DNA of 64,000 bases from Paracoccus sp. TOH (GTDB taxonomy: Bacteria > Pseudomonadota > Alphaproteobacteria > Rhodobacterales > Rhodobacteraceae): the NCBI RefSeq assembly GCF_030388245.1, contig NZ_CP098360.1, forward strand, positions 1,944,501-2,008,500. The letters run 5' to 3'. Positions 52,579 to 62,004 of the stretch are shown here, piece by piece. Both the position numbers and the translations under genes were made by a program. The notes beneath the pieces were generated by a model, which saw nothing but the letters and a program-made list of their open reading frames with translations, did not search any database and was not told the origin of the DNA. Position 1 is the stretch's first letter, and every line of letters begins with the position of its first letter.

Positions 52579-55500
52579 TCAGCTGCAGCCGCTGGTCGCG
52601 CCGCAGGTGTTGCACTTCATGCAGGTGCCGTTGCGGACCAGCGTGTAATTGCCGCATTCGCCGCAGGGATCGCCCTCATAGCCCTGCATCCGGGCCTTGG
52701 CGCGCGCATCCAGGGTGACGACGCCCACCGCGGCCGCCGTGCCCTCGGCGGTCGAGACCGCCGCGACCGAGACCCCGGATTGCAGCGCCACCAGATCTTG
52801 CGGCAGCCGCTTGCGCAAATAGCCGGTCGAGCTGATCTGCCGCAGCATCTCCAGCGAACGCGAGGCGCCCTCGCCCACCGGGGCGATGTTGGGCTGGCTT
52901 TCGCTCTCGCCGCCGCCCAGGTCGTCGAAGCGCGCGCCCTGCGGCTTCACATGCGCAAGGTCGGTGCGGTCCAGATAGCTGACCGCCAGTTCGCGGAACA
53001 CATAATCCAGGATCGAGGTGGCGTTCTTGATGCTGTCATTGCCCTGCACCATGCCGGCCGGCTCGAAGCGGGTGAAGGTGAAGGCGTCGACGAACTCCTC
53101 CAGCGGCACGCCGTATTGCAGGCCCACGGACACGGCGATGGCGAAATTGTTCATCATCGCCCGGAAGCCCGCGCCTTCCTTGTGCATGTCGATGAAGATC
53201 TCGCCCAGCTTGCCGTCGTCATATTCGCCGGTGCGCAGATAGACCTTGTGGCCGCCGATGATCGCCTTCTGGGTATAGCCCTTGCGGCGCTGCGGCAGCT
53301 TCTCGCGATGGCTGCGCACCGCCTCCTTGACGATGATCTTCTCGACCACCTTCTCGGCGATGATCGCGACCTTTTCCTGCACGCTGCCGCTGGCCAGGAT
53401 CTCTTCGGCCTCCTCGTCGTCCTCGACCAGCGCCGAGGCCAGCGGCTGCGACAGCTTGGAGCCGTCGCGGTAAAGCGCATTGGCCTTGATGCCCAGCGAC
53501 CAGCTCAGCTCATAGGCGGCCAGGGCATCGGCGATGCTGGCGCTGTTGGGCATGTTGATGGTCTTGGAGATCGCGCCCGAGATGAAGCTCTGCGCCGCCG
53601 CCATCATGCGGATATGGCTGTCCACCGACAGGTAGCGCGTGCCCTTCTTGCCGCAGGCATTGGCGCAGTCGAAGACCGGGTAATGCGCGGGGTCCAGATG
53701 CGGCGCCCCCTCCAGCGTCATGGTGCCGCAGACATGGTCGTTCGCCGCCTCGATCTGCGCCCGGGTGAAGCCCAGATGCCGCAGCAGGTCGAAGCCCGGA
53801 TCGTTCAGCTTGTCGGCCGGAATGCCCAGGGTCTCGCGGCAGAAGGTCTCGCCCAGCGTCCACTGGTTGAAGACGAAGCGGATGTCGAAGGCCGAGGCCA
53901 GCGCCGCATCGACCTTTTCCAGCTCGCGCGGGCCGAAACCATGGCCGATCAGCGCGGCATGGTTGATGCCGGGGCAATTGCCAAGGCTGGCGTGGCCCAC
54001 GGCATAGGCGATGATCTCCTCGATCTGCGCCGAGCCGTAACCCATGGTCTCCAGCGCCGCCGGGACCGAGCGGTTGATGATCTTGAAATAGCCGCCGCCG
54101 GCCAGCTTCTTGAACTTCACCAGCGCGAAATCGGGCTCGATGCCGGTGGTGTCGCAATCCATCACCAGCCCGATGGTGCCGGTGGGCGCGATCACCGTCG
54201 CCTGGGCATTGCGGAAGCCATGCTCCTCGCCCAGGCTCAGCGCCTCGTCCCAGGCGCCCTGCGCCAGCGCCACCAGCCGCGGATCGGGGCAGTTCGCGGC
54301 GTCCAGCTCGACCGGGCGCACGTTCACCCCATCATAGGCGCCGGTGCCATGCGCCGCCGCGCGGTGGTTGCGGATCACCCGCAGCATGTGGCGGGCATTC
54401 TTCTTGTAGCCGGGGAACGGCCCGAGTTCGGCCGCCATCTCGGCCGAGGTGGCATAGGCCACGCCGGTCATGATCGCGGTCAGCGCCCCGCACAGCGCCC
54501 GGCCCTGTTCGCTGTCATAGCCCAGGCCCATGTTCATCAAAAGGCCGCCGATATTGGCATAGCCCAGACCCAGGGTGCGGAAATCGTAGCTGCGCTGCGC
54601 GATCTCCTTGCTGGGGAACTGCGCCATCAGCACCGAGATCTCCAGCGTGACGGTCCACAGCCGGCTGGCATGGACATAGCCGTCGGCGTCGAATTCCTTG
54701 CCGTCCCAGAAGGTCAGCAGGTTCATCGACGCCAGGTTGCAGGCCGTGTCGTCCAGGAACATGTATTCGCTGCACGGATTGCTGGCGCGGATCGGCCCGT
54801 GTTCCGGGCAGGTATGCCAGGCGTTGATCGTGTCGTGGAACTGGATGCCCGGATCGGCGCAGGCCCAGGCGGCATGGCCGATCTGGTCCCAGAGCGCGCG
54901 CGCCGACACGGTCCTGGCCACCTTGCCGTCGGTGCGGCGCAGCAGCTCCCAGGGCAGATCGTCGCGGACCGCGCGCAGGAAGGTATCCGTCACGCGGACC
55001 GAGTTGTTGGAGTTCTGCCCCGAAACCGAGACATAGGCTTCCGAGTCCCAATCGGTATCATAGGTCGGGAACTCAATCGAATCAAAGCCCTGCCGGGCAT
55101 ATTGCAGAACCCGGTTGACATAGGTCTCCGGGATCATGCTGCGCTTGGCCGAACGGATCGCCGATTTCAACGCCGCGTTCCGGGCCGGGTCGGTGGCATC
55201 CTCGATGCTGCCGTCCCAGCCGCGGATCGCGGCGAAGATCTCGTTCAGCTTCCGTTCGTGCATCTTGGAGCCAGCCACCAGCGAGGCGACCTTCTGCTCT
55301 TCGATGACCTTCCAGTTGATGAACTGCTCGATGTCGGGGTGATCCATGTCGCAGATCACCATCTTTGCCGCGCGCCGGGTCGTTCCGCCCGATTTGATCG
55401 CGCCGGCTGCGCGGTCTCCGATCTTCAGGAAGCCCATGAGCCCCGAAGATTTGCCGCCGCCCGACAGTTTCTCGCCCTCCCCTCGAAGGGACGAAAAATT

Positions 55501-56199
55501 GGTGCCCGTGCCCGAGCCATATTTGAAAAGCCGCGCCTCGCGGACCCACAGGTCCATGATGCCGCCCTCGTTCACCAGGTCGTCGCTGACCGACTGGATG
55601 AAGCAGGCATGCGGCTGCGGATGCTCATAGGCGCTGTCCGACTTGACCAGCTTGCCGGTCCTGTAATCGACATGGAAATGGCCCTGCGACGGCCCGTCGA
55701 TGCCATAGGCCCAATGCAGCCCGGTGTTGAACCATTGCGGGCTGTTCGGCGCCCCCATCTGCGCCGCCAGCATGAAGCGCATCTCGTCGTAATAGGCGCG
55801 GGCGTCTTCTTCGTTGGAAAAATATCCGCCCTTCCAGCCCCAATAGGCCCAGGCGCCGGCCAGCCGGTCAAAGACCTGCCGGGCGCTGGTCTCGCCGCCG
55901 AAGCGCGCCTCGTCGGGCAACTGCGCCAGCGCCTCCTCGTCGGGAACCGAGCGCCACAGGAATTCCGGCACGCCCTTTTCCTTGACGCGCTTGAGCCGCG
56001 CCGGCACGCCGGCCTTGCGGAAATATTTCTGGGCGATCACGTCCGAGGCCACTTGGCTCCAGCCCTGCGGAACCTCCACCGCCTCGTTGCGGAACACGAC
56101 CTTGCCGTCCGGGTTGCGGATCTCGCTGGTGGTGGTGATAAAGGAAAGCGCGCCATAGGCGCCGCTCTCGGCCGTGGTAAAGCGCCGTTCAATCCTCAT
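52579..56199 (-). CDS. nrdJ: Vitamin B12-dependent (class II) ribonucleotide reductase
   Basis: A 1206-residue adenosylcobalamin-dependent enzyme reducing ribonucleotides with or without oxygen. '[27 protein letters not shown]', '[22 protein letters not shown]', '[61 protein letters not shown]' and '[22 protein letters not shown]' (active-site Asn-Cys-Glu) are NrdJ landmarks; the C-terminus ends in a Cys-rich zinc-like tail '[22 protein letters not shown]' plus GCS. No cobalamin riboswitch is visible upstream, but tandem NrdR-like boxes are. GGGGGA precedes ATG 56199. Confidence 0.97.
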   Translation of the reverse strand: MRIERRFTTAESGAYGALSFITTTSEIRNPDGKVVFRNEAVEVPQGWSQVASDVIAQKYFRKAGVPARLKRVKEKGVPEFLWRSVPDEEALAQLPDEARFGGETSARQVFDRLAGAWAYWGWKGGYFSNEEDARAYYDEMRFMLAAQMGAPNSPQWFNTGLHWAYGIDGPSQGHFHVDYRTGKLVKSDSAYEHPQPHACFIQSVSDDLVNEGGIMDLWVREARLFKYGSGTGTNFSSLRGEGEKLSGGGKSSGLMGFLKIGDRAAGAIKSGGTTRRAAKMVICDMDHPDIEQFINWKVIEEQKVASLVAGSKMHERKLNEIFAAIRGWDGSIEDATDPARNAALKSAIRSAKRSMIPETYVNRVLQYARQGFDSIEFPTYDTDWDSEAYVSVSGQNSNNSVRVTDTFLRAVRDDLPWELLRRTDGKVARTVSARALWDQIGHAAWACADPGIQFHDTINAWHTCPEHGPIRASNPCSEYMFLDDTACNLASMNLLTFWDGKEFDADGYVHASRLWTVTLEISVLMAQFPSKEIAQRSYDFRTLGLGYANIGGLLMNMGLGYDSEQGRALCGALTAIMTGVAYATSAEMAAELGPFPGYKKNARHMLRVIRNHRAAAHGTGAYDGVNVRPVELDAANCPDPRLVALAQGAWDEALSLGEEHGFRNAQATVIAPTGTIGLVMDCDTTGIEPDFALVKFKKLAGGGYFKIINRSVPAALETMGYGSAQIEEIIAYAVGHASLGNCPGINHAALIGHGFGPRELEKVDAALASAFDIRFVFNQWTLGETFCRETLGIPADKLNDPGFDLLRHLGFTRAQIEAANDHVCGTMTLEGAPHLDPAHYPVFDCANACGKKGTRYLSVDSHIRMMAAAQSFISGAISKTINMPNSASIADALAAYELSWSLGIKANALYRDGSKLSQPLASALVEDDEEAEEILASGSVQEKVAIIAEKVVEKIIVKEAVRSHREKLPQRRKGYTQKAIIGGHKVYLRTGEYDDGKLGEIFIDMHKEGAGFRAMMNNFAIAVSVGLQYGVPLEEFVDAFTFTRFEPAGMVQGNDSIKNATSILDYVFRELAVSYLDRTDLAHVKPQGARFDDLGGGESESQPNIAPVGEGASRSLEMLRQISSTGYLRKRLPQDLVALQSGVSVAAVSTAEGTAAAVGVVTLDARAKARMQGYEGDPCGECGNYTLVRNGTCMKCNTCGATSGCS

Positions 56200-56355
56200 G
56201 CCGGACTGTCCCCCATTCCTGGCCCCGCTGTACGCCGCAGAGCGCCGGCCCCCGCCGCAAGGCACGGGTCAGGCGACCGTCGGACGGCAGCCGGGAAGCC
56301 TTATTCTTGAACCAATCGCCGCATTGGGCCGGGCCGGATCGCGTTGCCGTATCGG

Positions 56356-56402
56356 GCACTAGATCTGGTGGCCTTGCGAGCCTGGAACACAAACTGGCGC
56401 GA
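56356..56402 (-). promoter_or_regulatory. Tandem NrdR-like boxes upstream of nrdJ
   Basis: GCACTAGATCTGGTGG (56356-56371) is a near-perfect palindrome of NrdR-box form, and ACACAAACTGGCGCGA (56387-56402) matches the left half of the consensus ACAC-W-ATAT-W-GTGT. Their starts are 31 nt apart, the spacing usual for paired NrdR boxes (about three helical turns). They lie about 160-200 nt upstream of the nrdJ start. The second box is weak. Confidence 0.55.
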
Positions 56403-56624
56403 GACGTCCTGCAATTCAATCCATTTTTTCGCTGGACTTTTACGGCGTTGCGCTGGGCTTCCCCAAGCACGAGATTCGCTGCAACCGCAGCGTTAACAAG
56501 TGGAAATTTCCCGTGCTGCGCGAAAATCCGAATGATCTGGCGGGCTTCCCCGGATCGGTTCAGGCGCTTTCCACAGGATTATCCCCAGGCCGGAACCGTC
56601 AGGGTTGCAGCTTCGTTCGCAAAT

Positions 56625-57182
56625 TCACGCCAGGGGATTTTTGCGCTGCGGCAGGATGACGCCCCTGTCGGTCACGATCAGATCCAGCGGCTGGTCGGTG
56701 GGCTCGACGGGAATCGCACGAATCTCCTGCACGGCAAAGGCGAAGCCGATCGCCACGGCGCCGCCCTCGGCGCGCAGCTTTTCCAGGGTGCGGTCGTAGA
56801 AGCCGCCGCCATAGCCCAGCCGGTTGCCCTGCCGGTCGAAGCCGGCCAGCGGCACGATCAGCACCTCGGGCCGCAGCACCGGCGAATCGGCGGGCGGATG
56901 GCTGGTGCCGAAACTGCCGGCCTCCAGCCGCCCGTCCCAGGCGCGGAACACCAGCGGCCGGGCCGGGCCGGGCACCACCGGCAGGCAGACCGGGCCGTCA
57001 TGCGCTTCCATGGCCGGGCGCGGATCGGCCTCGTCCCGCATCGGCCAATAGCCGGCCAGCACCTTGCCGCGATGCGGGGCCAGTGCCGCGATCAGGTGCC
57101 GCGCCATGGCCCCGGCGTCGCCGCCCTGCCCCCGCGCCGCCAGCGCCTGCTGCCGCAATGCAGCCTTCAGATCAGTATCCAT
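56625..57182 (-). CDS. 5-Formyltetrahydrofolate cyclo-ligase
   Basis: A 185-residue MTHFS converting 5-formyl-THF to methenyl-THF with ATP. 'LAGYWPMRDEADPRPAM' near residue 45, 'VLIVPLAGFDRQGNRLGYGGGFYDRTLEKL' with the ATP/folate loop, and 'AVAIGFAFAVQEIRAIPVEPTDQPLDLIVTDRGVI' are family features. It starts inside the last 16 nt of mgtE and so is read from the same transcript. The 425-nt gap to nrdJ holds the nrdJ promoter region. Confidence 0.93.
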   Translation of the reverse strand: MDTDLKAALRQQALAARGQGGDAGAMARHLIAALAPHRGKVLAGYWPMRDEADPRPAMEAHDGPVCLPVVPGPARPLVFRAWDGRLEAGSFGTSHPPADSPVLRPEVLIVPLAGFDRQGNRLGYGGGFYDRTLEKLRAEGGAVAIGFAFAVQEIRAIPVEPTDQPLDLIVTDRGVILPQRKNPLA

Positions 57183-58552
57183 GAAGCCAGTCCCAGAAAT
57201 GCGAAGAAACCCATCATGTCGGTCATGGTGGTGACAAAGGTGCCCGAGGCCAGCGCCGGGTCCAGCCCCAGCTTGCTGAGGCCCAGCGGCACCAGCACGC
57301 CGCCCATTGCCGCCACCACCTGGTTGGCGATCATCGCCATGCCCAGCACCAGCCCGATCTGCAGGTTGCCCAGGATGACGGCGCCGGCCATGGTCAGGAT
57401 CACCGCCAGGCCGAGTCCGTTGAGCATCCCCGCCATCAGCTCGCGCAGAACCACGCGGCGGGCATTGGCGTAGGTCAGTTCGCGCGTCGCCAGCGCCCGC
57501 ACCGCCACGGCCAGCGACTGCGTGCCGGCGATGCCGCCGGTCGAGGCGACGATCGGCATCAGCGCCGCCAGGATCACCAGCCGCGCCAGCGTGGTTTCGA
57601 AGCGCGAGATCACCAGCGCCGACAGCGAGGCGGTGCACAGGTTGATCACCAGCCAAGGCAGGCGCTGGCGCGCGGTCTGGAACGGCCCGTCCGAGACGTG
57701 GCTGTCGTCCGACACCCGGGCCATGCGCAGGAAGTCCTCCTCGTGCTCCTCGTCCAGCACCGACATGGCGTCGTCGATGGTGATGACGCCCACCAGCCGG
57801 TCGTCGTCATCGACCACCGGGGCGGAAATCAGGTGGTACTTGTTGAAGGCATAGGCCACGTCGCCCTCGGCCTGCCGGGCCGAGATGGTGCGGAAGCTGC
57901 CCTCGGTGATGTCGCGCAGCGCCACGTCGCGGCGCGAGGCCAGCAGCTTGCCCAGCGTGACATAGCCGGTCGGATGGCGGCGCGGATCGACCAGCACCAC
58001 GTGATAGAACTGGTCGGGCAGCCATTCCTCGGCGCGCAGGAAGTCGATGGTCTCGCCCACCGTCCAATGCTCGGGCGCGGTCACCACCTCGGATTGCATC
58101 AGCCGGCCGGCCGAATATTCCGGCCAGGTCAGCGAGCGTTCGACCGCCGCCCGGTCCGATTCGTCCAGCGCCGCCAGGATGGCCTGCTGCTCGGGCTCCT
58201 CCATGTCCTCGATCAGGTCGACGACGTCGTCGCTGTCCATCTCGCGCACGGCCTCGGCCAGCACCTCGCGCGGCAGCTGCTCGACCACCTCCTCGCGGAT
58301 CGATTCGTCGATCTCGGACAGGATCTCGCCGTCGATCTCGCCGGAATAGAGCTGCAGGAAGACCCGCCGCCGCGCCGGGTTCAGCTGCTCGATCAGGTCG
58401 GCGATGTCGGCGGCGTGCATCGGCTCCAGCGCCGCATCCAGCGCCGGCCCGTCGCCATCGTCGATGGCCCGGTTGATGGCCTCCATCTCCTGCCGGCTGG
58501 GCTGGAAATCATCCTCGGGGGCATCGGTCTCGGCTTCGCGGGGCTCGGTCAT
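57167..58552 (-). CDS. mgtE: Magnesium transporter MgtE
   Basis: A 461-residue Mg2+ channel. Residues 1-150 form the N domain ('DIADLIEQLNPARRRVFLQL', 'MDSDDVVDLIEDMEEPEQ'), 150-275 two CBS domains ('LMQSEVVTAPEHWTVGETIDFLR', 'SAPVVDDDDRLVGVITIDDAMSVL'), and the C-terminal five helices contain 'LAALMPIVASTGGIAGTQSLAVAVRAL' and the pore region 'MTDMMGFFAFLGLA'. The acidic N/CBS interface senses cytosolic Mg2+. GAGGAG precedes ATG 58552; the cyclo-ligase gene overlaps its end. Confidence 0.96.
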   Translation of the reverse strand: MTEPREAETDAPEDDFQPSRQEMEAINRAIDDGDGPALDAALEPMHAADIADLIEQLNPARRRVFLQLYSGEIDGEILSEIDESIREEVVEQLPREVLAEAVREMDSDDVVDLIEDMEEPEQQAILAALDESDRAAVERSLTWPEYSAGRLMQSEVVTAPEHWTVGETIDFLRAEEWLPDQFYHVVLVDPRRHPTGYVTLGKLLASRRDVALRDITEGSFRTISARQAEGDVAYAFNKYHLISAPVVDDDDRLVGVITIDDAMSVLDEEHEEDFLRMARVSDDSHVSDGPFQTARQRLPWLVINLCTASLSALVISRFETTLARLVILAALMPIVASTGGIAGTQSLAVAVRALATRELTYANARRVVLRELMAGMLNGLGLAVILTMAGAVILGNLQIGLVLGMAMIANQVVAAMGGVLVPLGLSKLGLDPALASGTFVTTMTDMMGFFAFLGLASWILI

Positions 58553-58627
58553 GGCTGGCTCCTCGGAGTTCGGGTCCTGGGACGAGGATTGCGGTTGGCG
58601 GCACCATAGGGGGCTTGTGCCCGGGCC

Positions 58628-59443
58628 TCAATCGCCGTTCAGAAGCGCCAGCGCCTCGGCATGCAGTTCCGGAGAGCCGGCGGCGATGATGGTGCCGCCG
58701 TGATGGGCGGGCCCGCCCCGCCAATCCGTCACCACGCCGCCCGCCGCCTGAATGACGGCGATGGGTGCGGCCACGTCATAAGGCTGCAGCCCCGCCTCGA
58801 TCACCAGATCGACATGGCCGGCGGCCAGCAGCGCATAGGCGTAGCAGTCAAGCCCGTAGCGCACCAGCCGCGCCCGCGCCGCGACCCGGGAAAACGCCGC
58901 CTGCTCTGCGGCCGAGCCGACCTCGGGATAGGTGGTCATCAGCGTCGCCTCGGCCAGCGCCACGCCCTGCCGGCTTCGCAGCGGCACCTCGCCCGCGCGC
59001 GAGATCAGCCGGGCGCGGCCCAGGCCGCCCTCGAACCGCTCGTCCAGATGTGGCTGGTCGACGATGCCGTAGATCGGGCCCTGCGCATCGCTCAGACCGA
59101 TGAGCACGCCCCAGCTGGGCGCCCCGGCCATGAAGGCGCGCGTGCCGTCGATGGGGTCGAGGATCCAGGTCAGGCCGCTCTGTCCGTTCTGGACACCGTA
59201 TTCCTCGCCCAGGATGCCGTCCTCGGGGCGTTCGGCGGCCAGGATGGCGCGCATGGCGCGCTCGCTGGCCCGGTCGGCCTCCGTCACCGGATCGAATCCG
59301 GTGCCGGCCTTGTTGTCGGGACGCAGCGCCGGGCTGCGGAACAGGCTAAGCGTCTCGGCCCGGGCGGCATCCGCCAGACGGTGCGCCACGGCCATGATCC
59401 GGTCGGCCCCTTCGACAGGGATTCGGTTGTTCGCGCTTGTCAT
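58628..59443 (-). CDS. Inositol monophosphatase family, histidinol-phosphatase type
   Basis: A 271-residue Mg2+-dependent phosphatase. 'GTGFDPVTEADRASERAMRAILAAERPEDGILGEEYG' and 'LTWILDPIDGTRAFMAGAPSWGVLIGL' (DPIDGT metal motif), 'GLDCYAYALLAAGHVDLVIEAGLQPYDVAAPIAVIQAAGG' complete the fold. The sequence resembles HisN-type histidinol-phosphate phosphatases of alphaproteobacteria, but no his genes are nearby, so SuhB-like or other activities remain possible. Start 59443 (MTSANNR) matches the family; an upstream ATG exists at 59485. Confidence 0.87.
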   Translation of the reverse strand: MTSANNRIPVEGADRIMAVAHRLADAARAETLSLFRSPALRPDNKAGTGFDPVTEADRASERAMRAILAAERPEDGILGEEYGVQNGQSGLTWILDPIDGTRAFMAGAPSWGVLIGLSDAQGPIYGIVDQPHLDERFEGGLGRARLISRAGEVPLRSRQGVALAEATLMTTYPEVGSAAEQAAFSRVAARARLVRYGLDCYAYALLAAGHVDLVIEAGLQPYDVAAPIAVIQAAGGVVTDWRGGPAHHGGTIIAAGSPELHAEALALLNGD

Positions 59444-59521
59444 GGCCTGCCCCCGAGGATGTCCTGGGCGCAGGTTTAGCCGCACCGGCCCGCAAGCGGA
59501 AGCCTCGGGCTGCGGCCGGCG

Positions 59522-59881
59522 TCAGGCGGCGTCGGACAGCACCCGCGCCAGCTCGAAGATCTGGCGGCGCTGCGCCTCGGGCATGGCGTAATAGGCGCGG
59601 ACCAGCTGCAGCGCCTCCTTGTCGGCCAGAATGTCGCCCTCGACCGTGTCATGCAGCTGCCCGTCCTCGAGCCCCTCGAAGAAGAAGCTGACCGGCACGT
59701 CGACCGCCCGGGCGATGTCCCAAAGCCGCGAGGCCGAGACCCGGTTCATCCCGGTCTCGTATTTCTGGATCTGCTGGAACTTGATCCCGACCTTCTCGGC
59801 AAGCTGCTGCTGGGTCATGCCGATCATCCAACGACGGTGTCGGATTCGCTTTCCGACGTGGACGTCAACGTTATGCTTCAT
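59522..59881 (-). CDS. XRE family helix-turn-helix regulator
   Basis: A 119-residue Cro/C1-type regulator. 'VGKRIRHRRWMIGMTQQQLAEKVGIKFQQIQKYETGMNRVSASRLWDIARAVDVPVSFFFEGL' is the HTH and dimer region, followed by a short helical tail. The group is common in alphaproteobacteria and includes PraR-like regulators of colonisation and quorum-linked genes. It is divergent from the quinone oxidoreductase gene; a TTGTC-N6-GACAA repeat lies in the shared 178-nt region. Confidence 0.88.
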   Translation of the reverse strand: MKHNVDVHVGKRIRHRRWMIGMTQQQLAEKVGIKFQQIQKYETGMNRVSASRLWDIARAVDVPVSFFFEGLEDGQLHDTVEGDILADKEALQLVRAYYAMPEAQRRQIFELARVLSDAA

Positions 59882-59952
59882 GGTAACACCTCACTCAATC
59901 TAAACGGGCGCTACACCAGTTTGACGCAATTTTCGAGCTTGATAATGTCGAC

Positions 59953-59968
59953 TTGTCCAAAAAGACAA
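59953..59968. promoter_or_regulatory. Inverted repeat TTGTC-N6-GACAA in the XRE/quinone oxidoreductase divergent region
   Basis: Perfect five-base arms around CAAAAA. A plausible plus-strand promoter (TTGACG about 59929, TAATGT about 59943) lies just upstream, so a protein on this site would cover the transcription start. The divergent XRE regulator is the obvious candidate, which would make it an autoregulated switch. Confidence 0.45.
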
Positions 59969-60059
59969 TCGTTTGCAACCGGGGCGGCGCGCTATCCGAA
60001 CCCCCCGGAAAGACTGGAAAAAGCGGCGCCGCAAGGGCTGACAACGGACAGGATGGATC

Positions 60060-61028
60060 ATGAGCGCGAGCTGGAAATTGATGCAAATCAAGGAAATGAC
60101 GGGACTTCCCGTGTCAGCGACCATGTCGCTGGAGCCGCCGGGGCCCGGACAGGTGCTGGTGCGGATGCGCGCTGCGGCGCTGAATTTCGCCGACCTGCTG
60201 ATGACCACCGGCCGCTATCAGGAGACGCCGCCCCTGCCCTTCATCCCCGGCCTCGAGGGCGCGGGCGAAGTGCTGGCCGCCGGCCCCGACGTGGCGCTGG
60301 CGCCCGGCACGCGCGTGGCGGTGCAGGCGCAGGGCACCATGGCCGAGGCCAACCTGTTCCCCGCCGCCGCCTGCCACCCGATCCCCGCCGCCATGAGCCA
60401 TGAGGCGGCGGCGGGCTTCCTGATCGCCTATGGCACCAGCCATTTCGCCCTGACGTTGCGCGCCGGCCTGCGCCCGGGCGAGACGCTGGCGGTGCTGGGC
60501 GCCGCCGGGGGCGTCGGCCTGACTGCGGTCGAGATCGGCGCCGCCCTGGGTGCCCGGGTGATCGCCGTGGCGCGGGGCGAGGACAAGCTGGCCGTGGCGC
60601 GCGCCGCCGGCGCCGCGGTCTGCATCGACAGCGCCACCTGCCCGGACCTGCGCGCCGCGCTGCGGGATCTGGGCGGCGTCGATGTGGTCTATGACCCGGT
60701 GGGCGACGCGCCGGGCGAAGCCGCCTTCGGGGCGCTGCGGCCCGGCGGCCGCTTCCTGGTCATCGGCTTTGCCGGCGGCAAGCCTCCGGCGCTGCCGCTG
60801 AACCATGCGCTGGTCAAGAACATCGCCATCCACGGCTTCTACTGGGGCGGCTATCACAAGCTCGACCCCGACCTGCTGCACCGGGACATCGCGGCGCTGT
60901 TCGCACTTTACGAGCAGGGCCGGCTGCATCCGCATGTCGGGGCCACCCTGCCGCTCGACCGGCTGGCCGAGGGCTATGCGCTGCTGGAATCGCGGCGTTC
61001 GACCGGCAAGGTGATCGTTAGCATCTGA
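60060..61028 (+). CDS. NADPH:quinone oxidoreductase family (zinc-free MDR)
   Basis: A 322-residue medium-chain reductase lacking the zinc ligands of alcohol dehydrogenases. 'PGQVLVRMRAAALNFADLLMTTGRYQETPPLPFIPGLEGAGEV', the NADPH fold 'ETLAVLGAAGGVGLTAVEIGAALGARVIAVARGEDKLAVARAAGA' and 'GGVDVVYDPVGDAPGEAAFGAL' match the quinone reductase/crotonyl-CoA-reductase-like group. Probable cytosolic one-electron or enoyl reductase; substrate unknown. AGGATGGATC precedes ATG 60060. Confidence 0.88.
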   Translation: MSASWKLMQIKEMTGLPVSATMSLEPPGPGQVLVRMRAAALNFADLLMTTGRYQETPPLPFIPGLEGAGEVLAAGPDVALAPGTRVAVQAQGTMAEANLFPAAACHPIPAAMSHEAAAGFLIAYGTSHFALTLRAGLRPGETLAVLGAAGGVGLTAVEIGAALGARVIAVARGEDKLAVARAAGAAVCIDSATCPDLRAALRDLGGVDVVYDPVGDAPGEAAFGALRPGGRFLVIGFAGGKPPALPLNHALVKNIAIHGFYWGGYHKLDPDLLHRDIAALFALYEQGRLHPHVGATLPLDRLAEGYALLESRRSTGKVIVSI

Positions 61029-61151
61029 AATTTTCGTCAGAGGCCCGGTGAATCGTGCGGCTTGCATTGAAAAACCGGCTGGCTTTGCCAATATCTGCGT
61101 GGATGGTCGGCCGTTCGGGGCCGCACCGCGATTTTCGACCGGGGAGAACCT

Positions 61152-61922
61152 ATGCAAGACTACAATTCGATCCGCACGGCCGGGACCGCGACGCGCTCGG
61201 CTGCCGTGGACGAGGGGCTGCGCGCCTATATGAACAAGGTCTATGGCCTGATGGCCGTGGGCATGCTGGTCACCGCCGGCACCGCCTGGGGCATGGCCGG
61301 GCTGACCCTGTCCGATACGCCCACGCAATGGGCGCTTGGCAACGGCCATTACCTGACCGAGTTCGGCAAGACCCTTTACCTGTCGCCGGTGAAATGGCTG
61401 GTGATGTTCGCGCCGCTGGTCATGGTCTTCGCCTTCGGCGCCGCGCTGCGCCGGCTGTCGGTGCAGGGTGCGACGACGCTGTTCTATGCCTTCGCCGCGG
61501 TGATGGGCGTCTCGATCAGCTGGATCTTCGCCGCCTATACCTCGTTCTCGATCGTCCAGACCTTCCTGGTGACGGCCATCGCCTTCTCCGGGCTCTCGCT
61601 CTGGGGCTACACGACCAAGCGCAACCTGTCCGGCATGGGCACCTTCCTGCTGATGGGTCTGATCGGGCTGATCGTCGCCTCGATCGTGAACATCTTCCTG
61701 AAATCCGGCGCCATGCAATTCGCCATCTCGGCGATCGGTGTGCTGATCTTTGCCGGGCTGACCGCCTTCGACACGCAGAACATCAAGAACACCTATCTGC
61801 AGCTGGCGAATTCGGACCGCGATTTCCTGGGCAAGGCGGCGATCATGGGCGCCCTGCAGCTCTACCTGGACTTCCTGAACCTGTTCATGTTCCTGCTGCA
61901 GTTCCTGGGCAACCGCGAATAA
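61152..61922 (+). CDS. Bax inhibitor-1/YccA family membrane protein
   Basis: A 256-residue protein with seven hydrophobic segments. 'AYMNKVYGLMAVGMLVTAGTAWGMAG', 'AALRRLSVQGATTLFYAFAAVMGVSISWIFAAYT' and the C-terminal 'LIFAGLTAFDTQNIKNTYLQLANSDRDFLGKAAIMGALQLYLDFLNLFMFLLQFLGN' carry the BI-1 di-aspartate pH-sensor positions (Asp in FDTQ and YLDF). Likely a calcium-leak or protease-interacting (YccA/YbhL-like) protein. GGGGAG lies 5 nt before ATG 61152. Confidence 0.93.
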   Translation: MQDYNSIRTAGTATRSAAVDEGLRAYMNKVYGLMAVGMLVTAGTAWGMAGLTLSDTPTQWALGNGHYLTEFGKTLYLSPVKWLVMFAPLVMVFAFGAALRRLSVQGATTLFYAFAAVMGVSISWIFAAYTSFSIVQTFLVTAIAFSGLSLWGYTTKRNLSGMGTFLLMGLIGLIVASIVNIFLKSGAMQFAISAIGVLIFAGLTAFDTQNIKNTYLQLANSDRDFLGKAAIMGALQLYLDFLNLFMFLLQFLGNRE

Positions 61923-61947
61923 GCGGCCCGACGATCCACGGAAACAG

Positions 61948-61980
61948 GCCCCGCCGGCAACGCGCCGGCGGGGCCTTTTC
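61948..61980 (+). terminator. Intrinsic terminator of the Bax-inhibitor-1 family gene
   Basis: A perfect 12-bp stem, GGCCCCGCCGGC with GCCGGCGGGGCC around AACGC, is followed by four T. It lies between convergent genes. Confidence 0.92.
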
Positions 61981-62004
61981 ATTGCCGCCTTCGCCGCCCG
62001 GCCG

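Noticed and set aside
52474..56310. A 1278-codon open frame on the strand opposite nrdJ
   Set aside because: It mirrors a high-GC, strongly biased coding sequence; its translation is His/Arg/Gly-rich with no family resemblance. The same holds for the long antisense frames over xdhB, bhcABCD, lipA and PutA/GDH.
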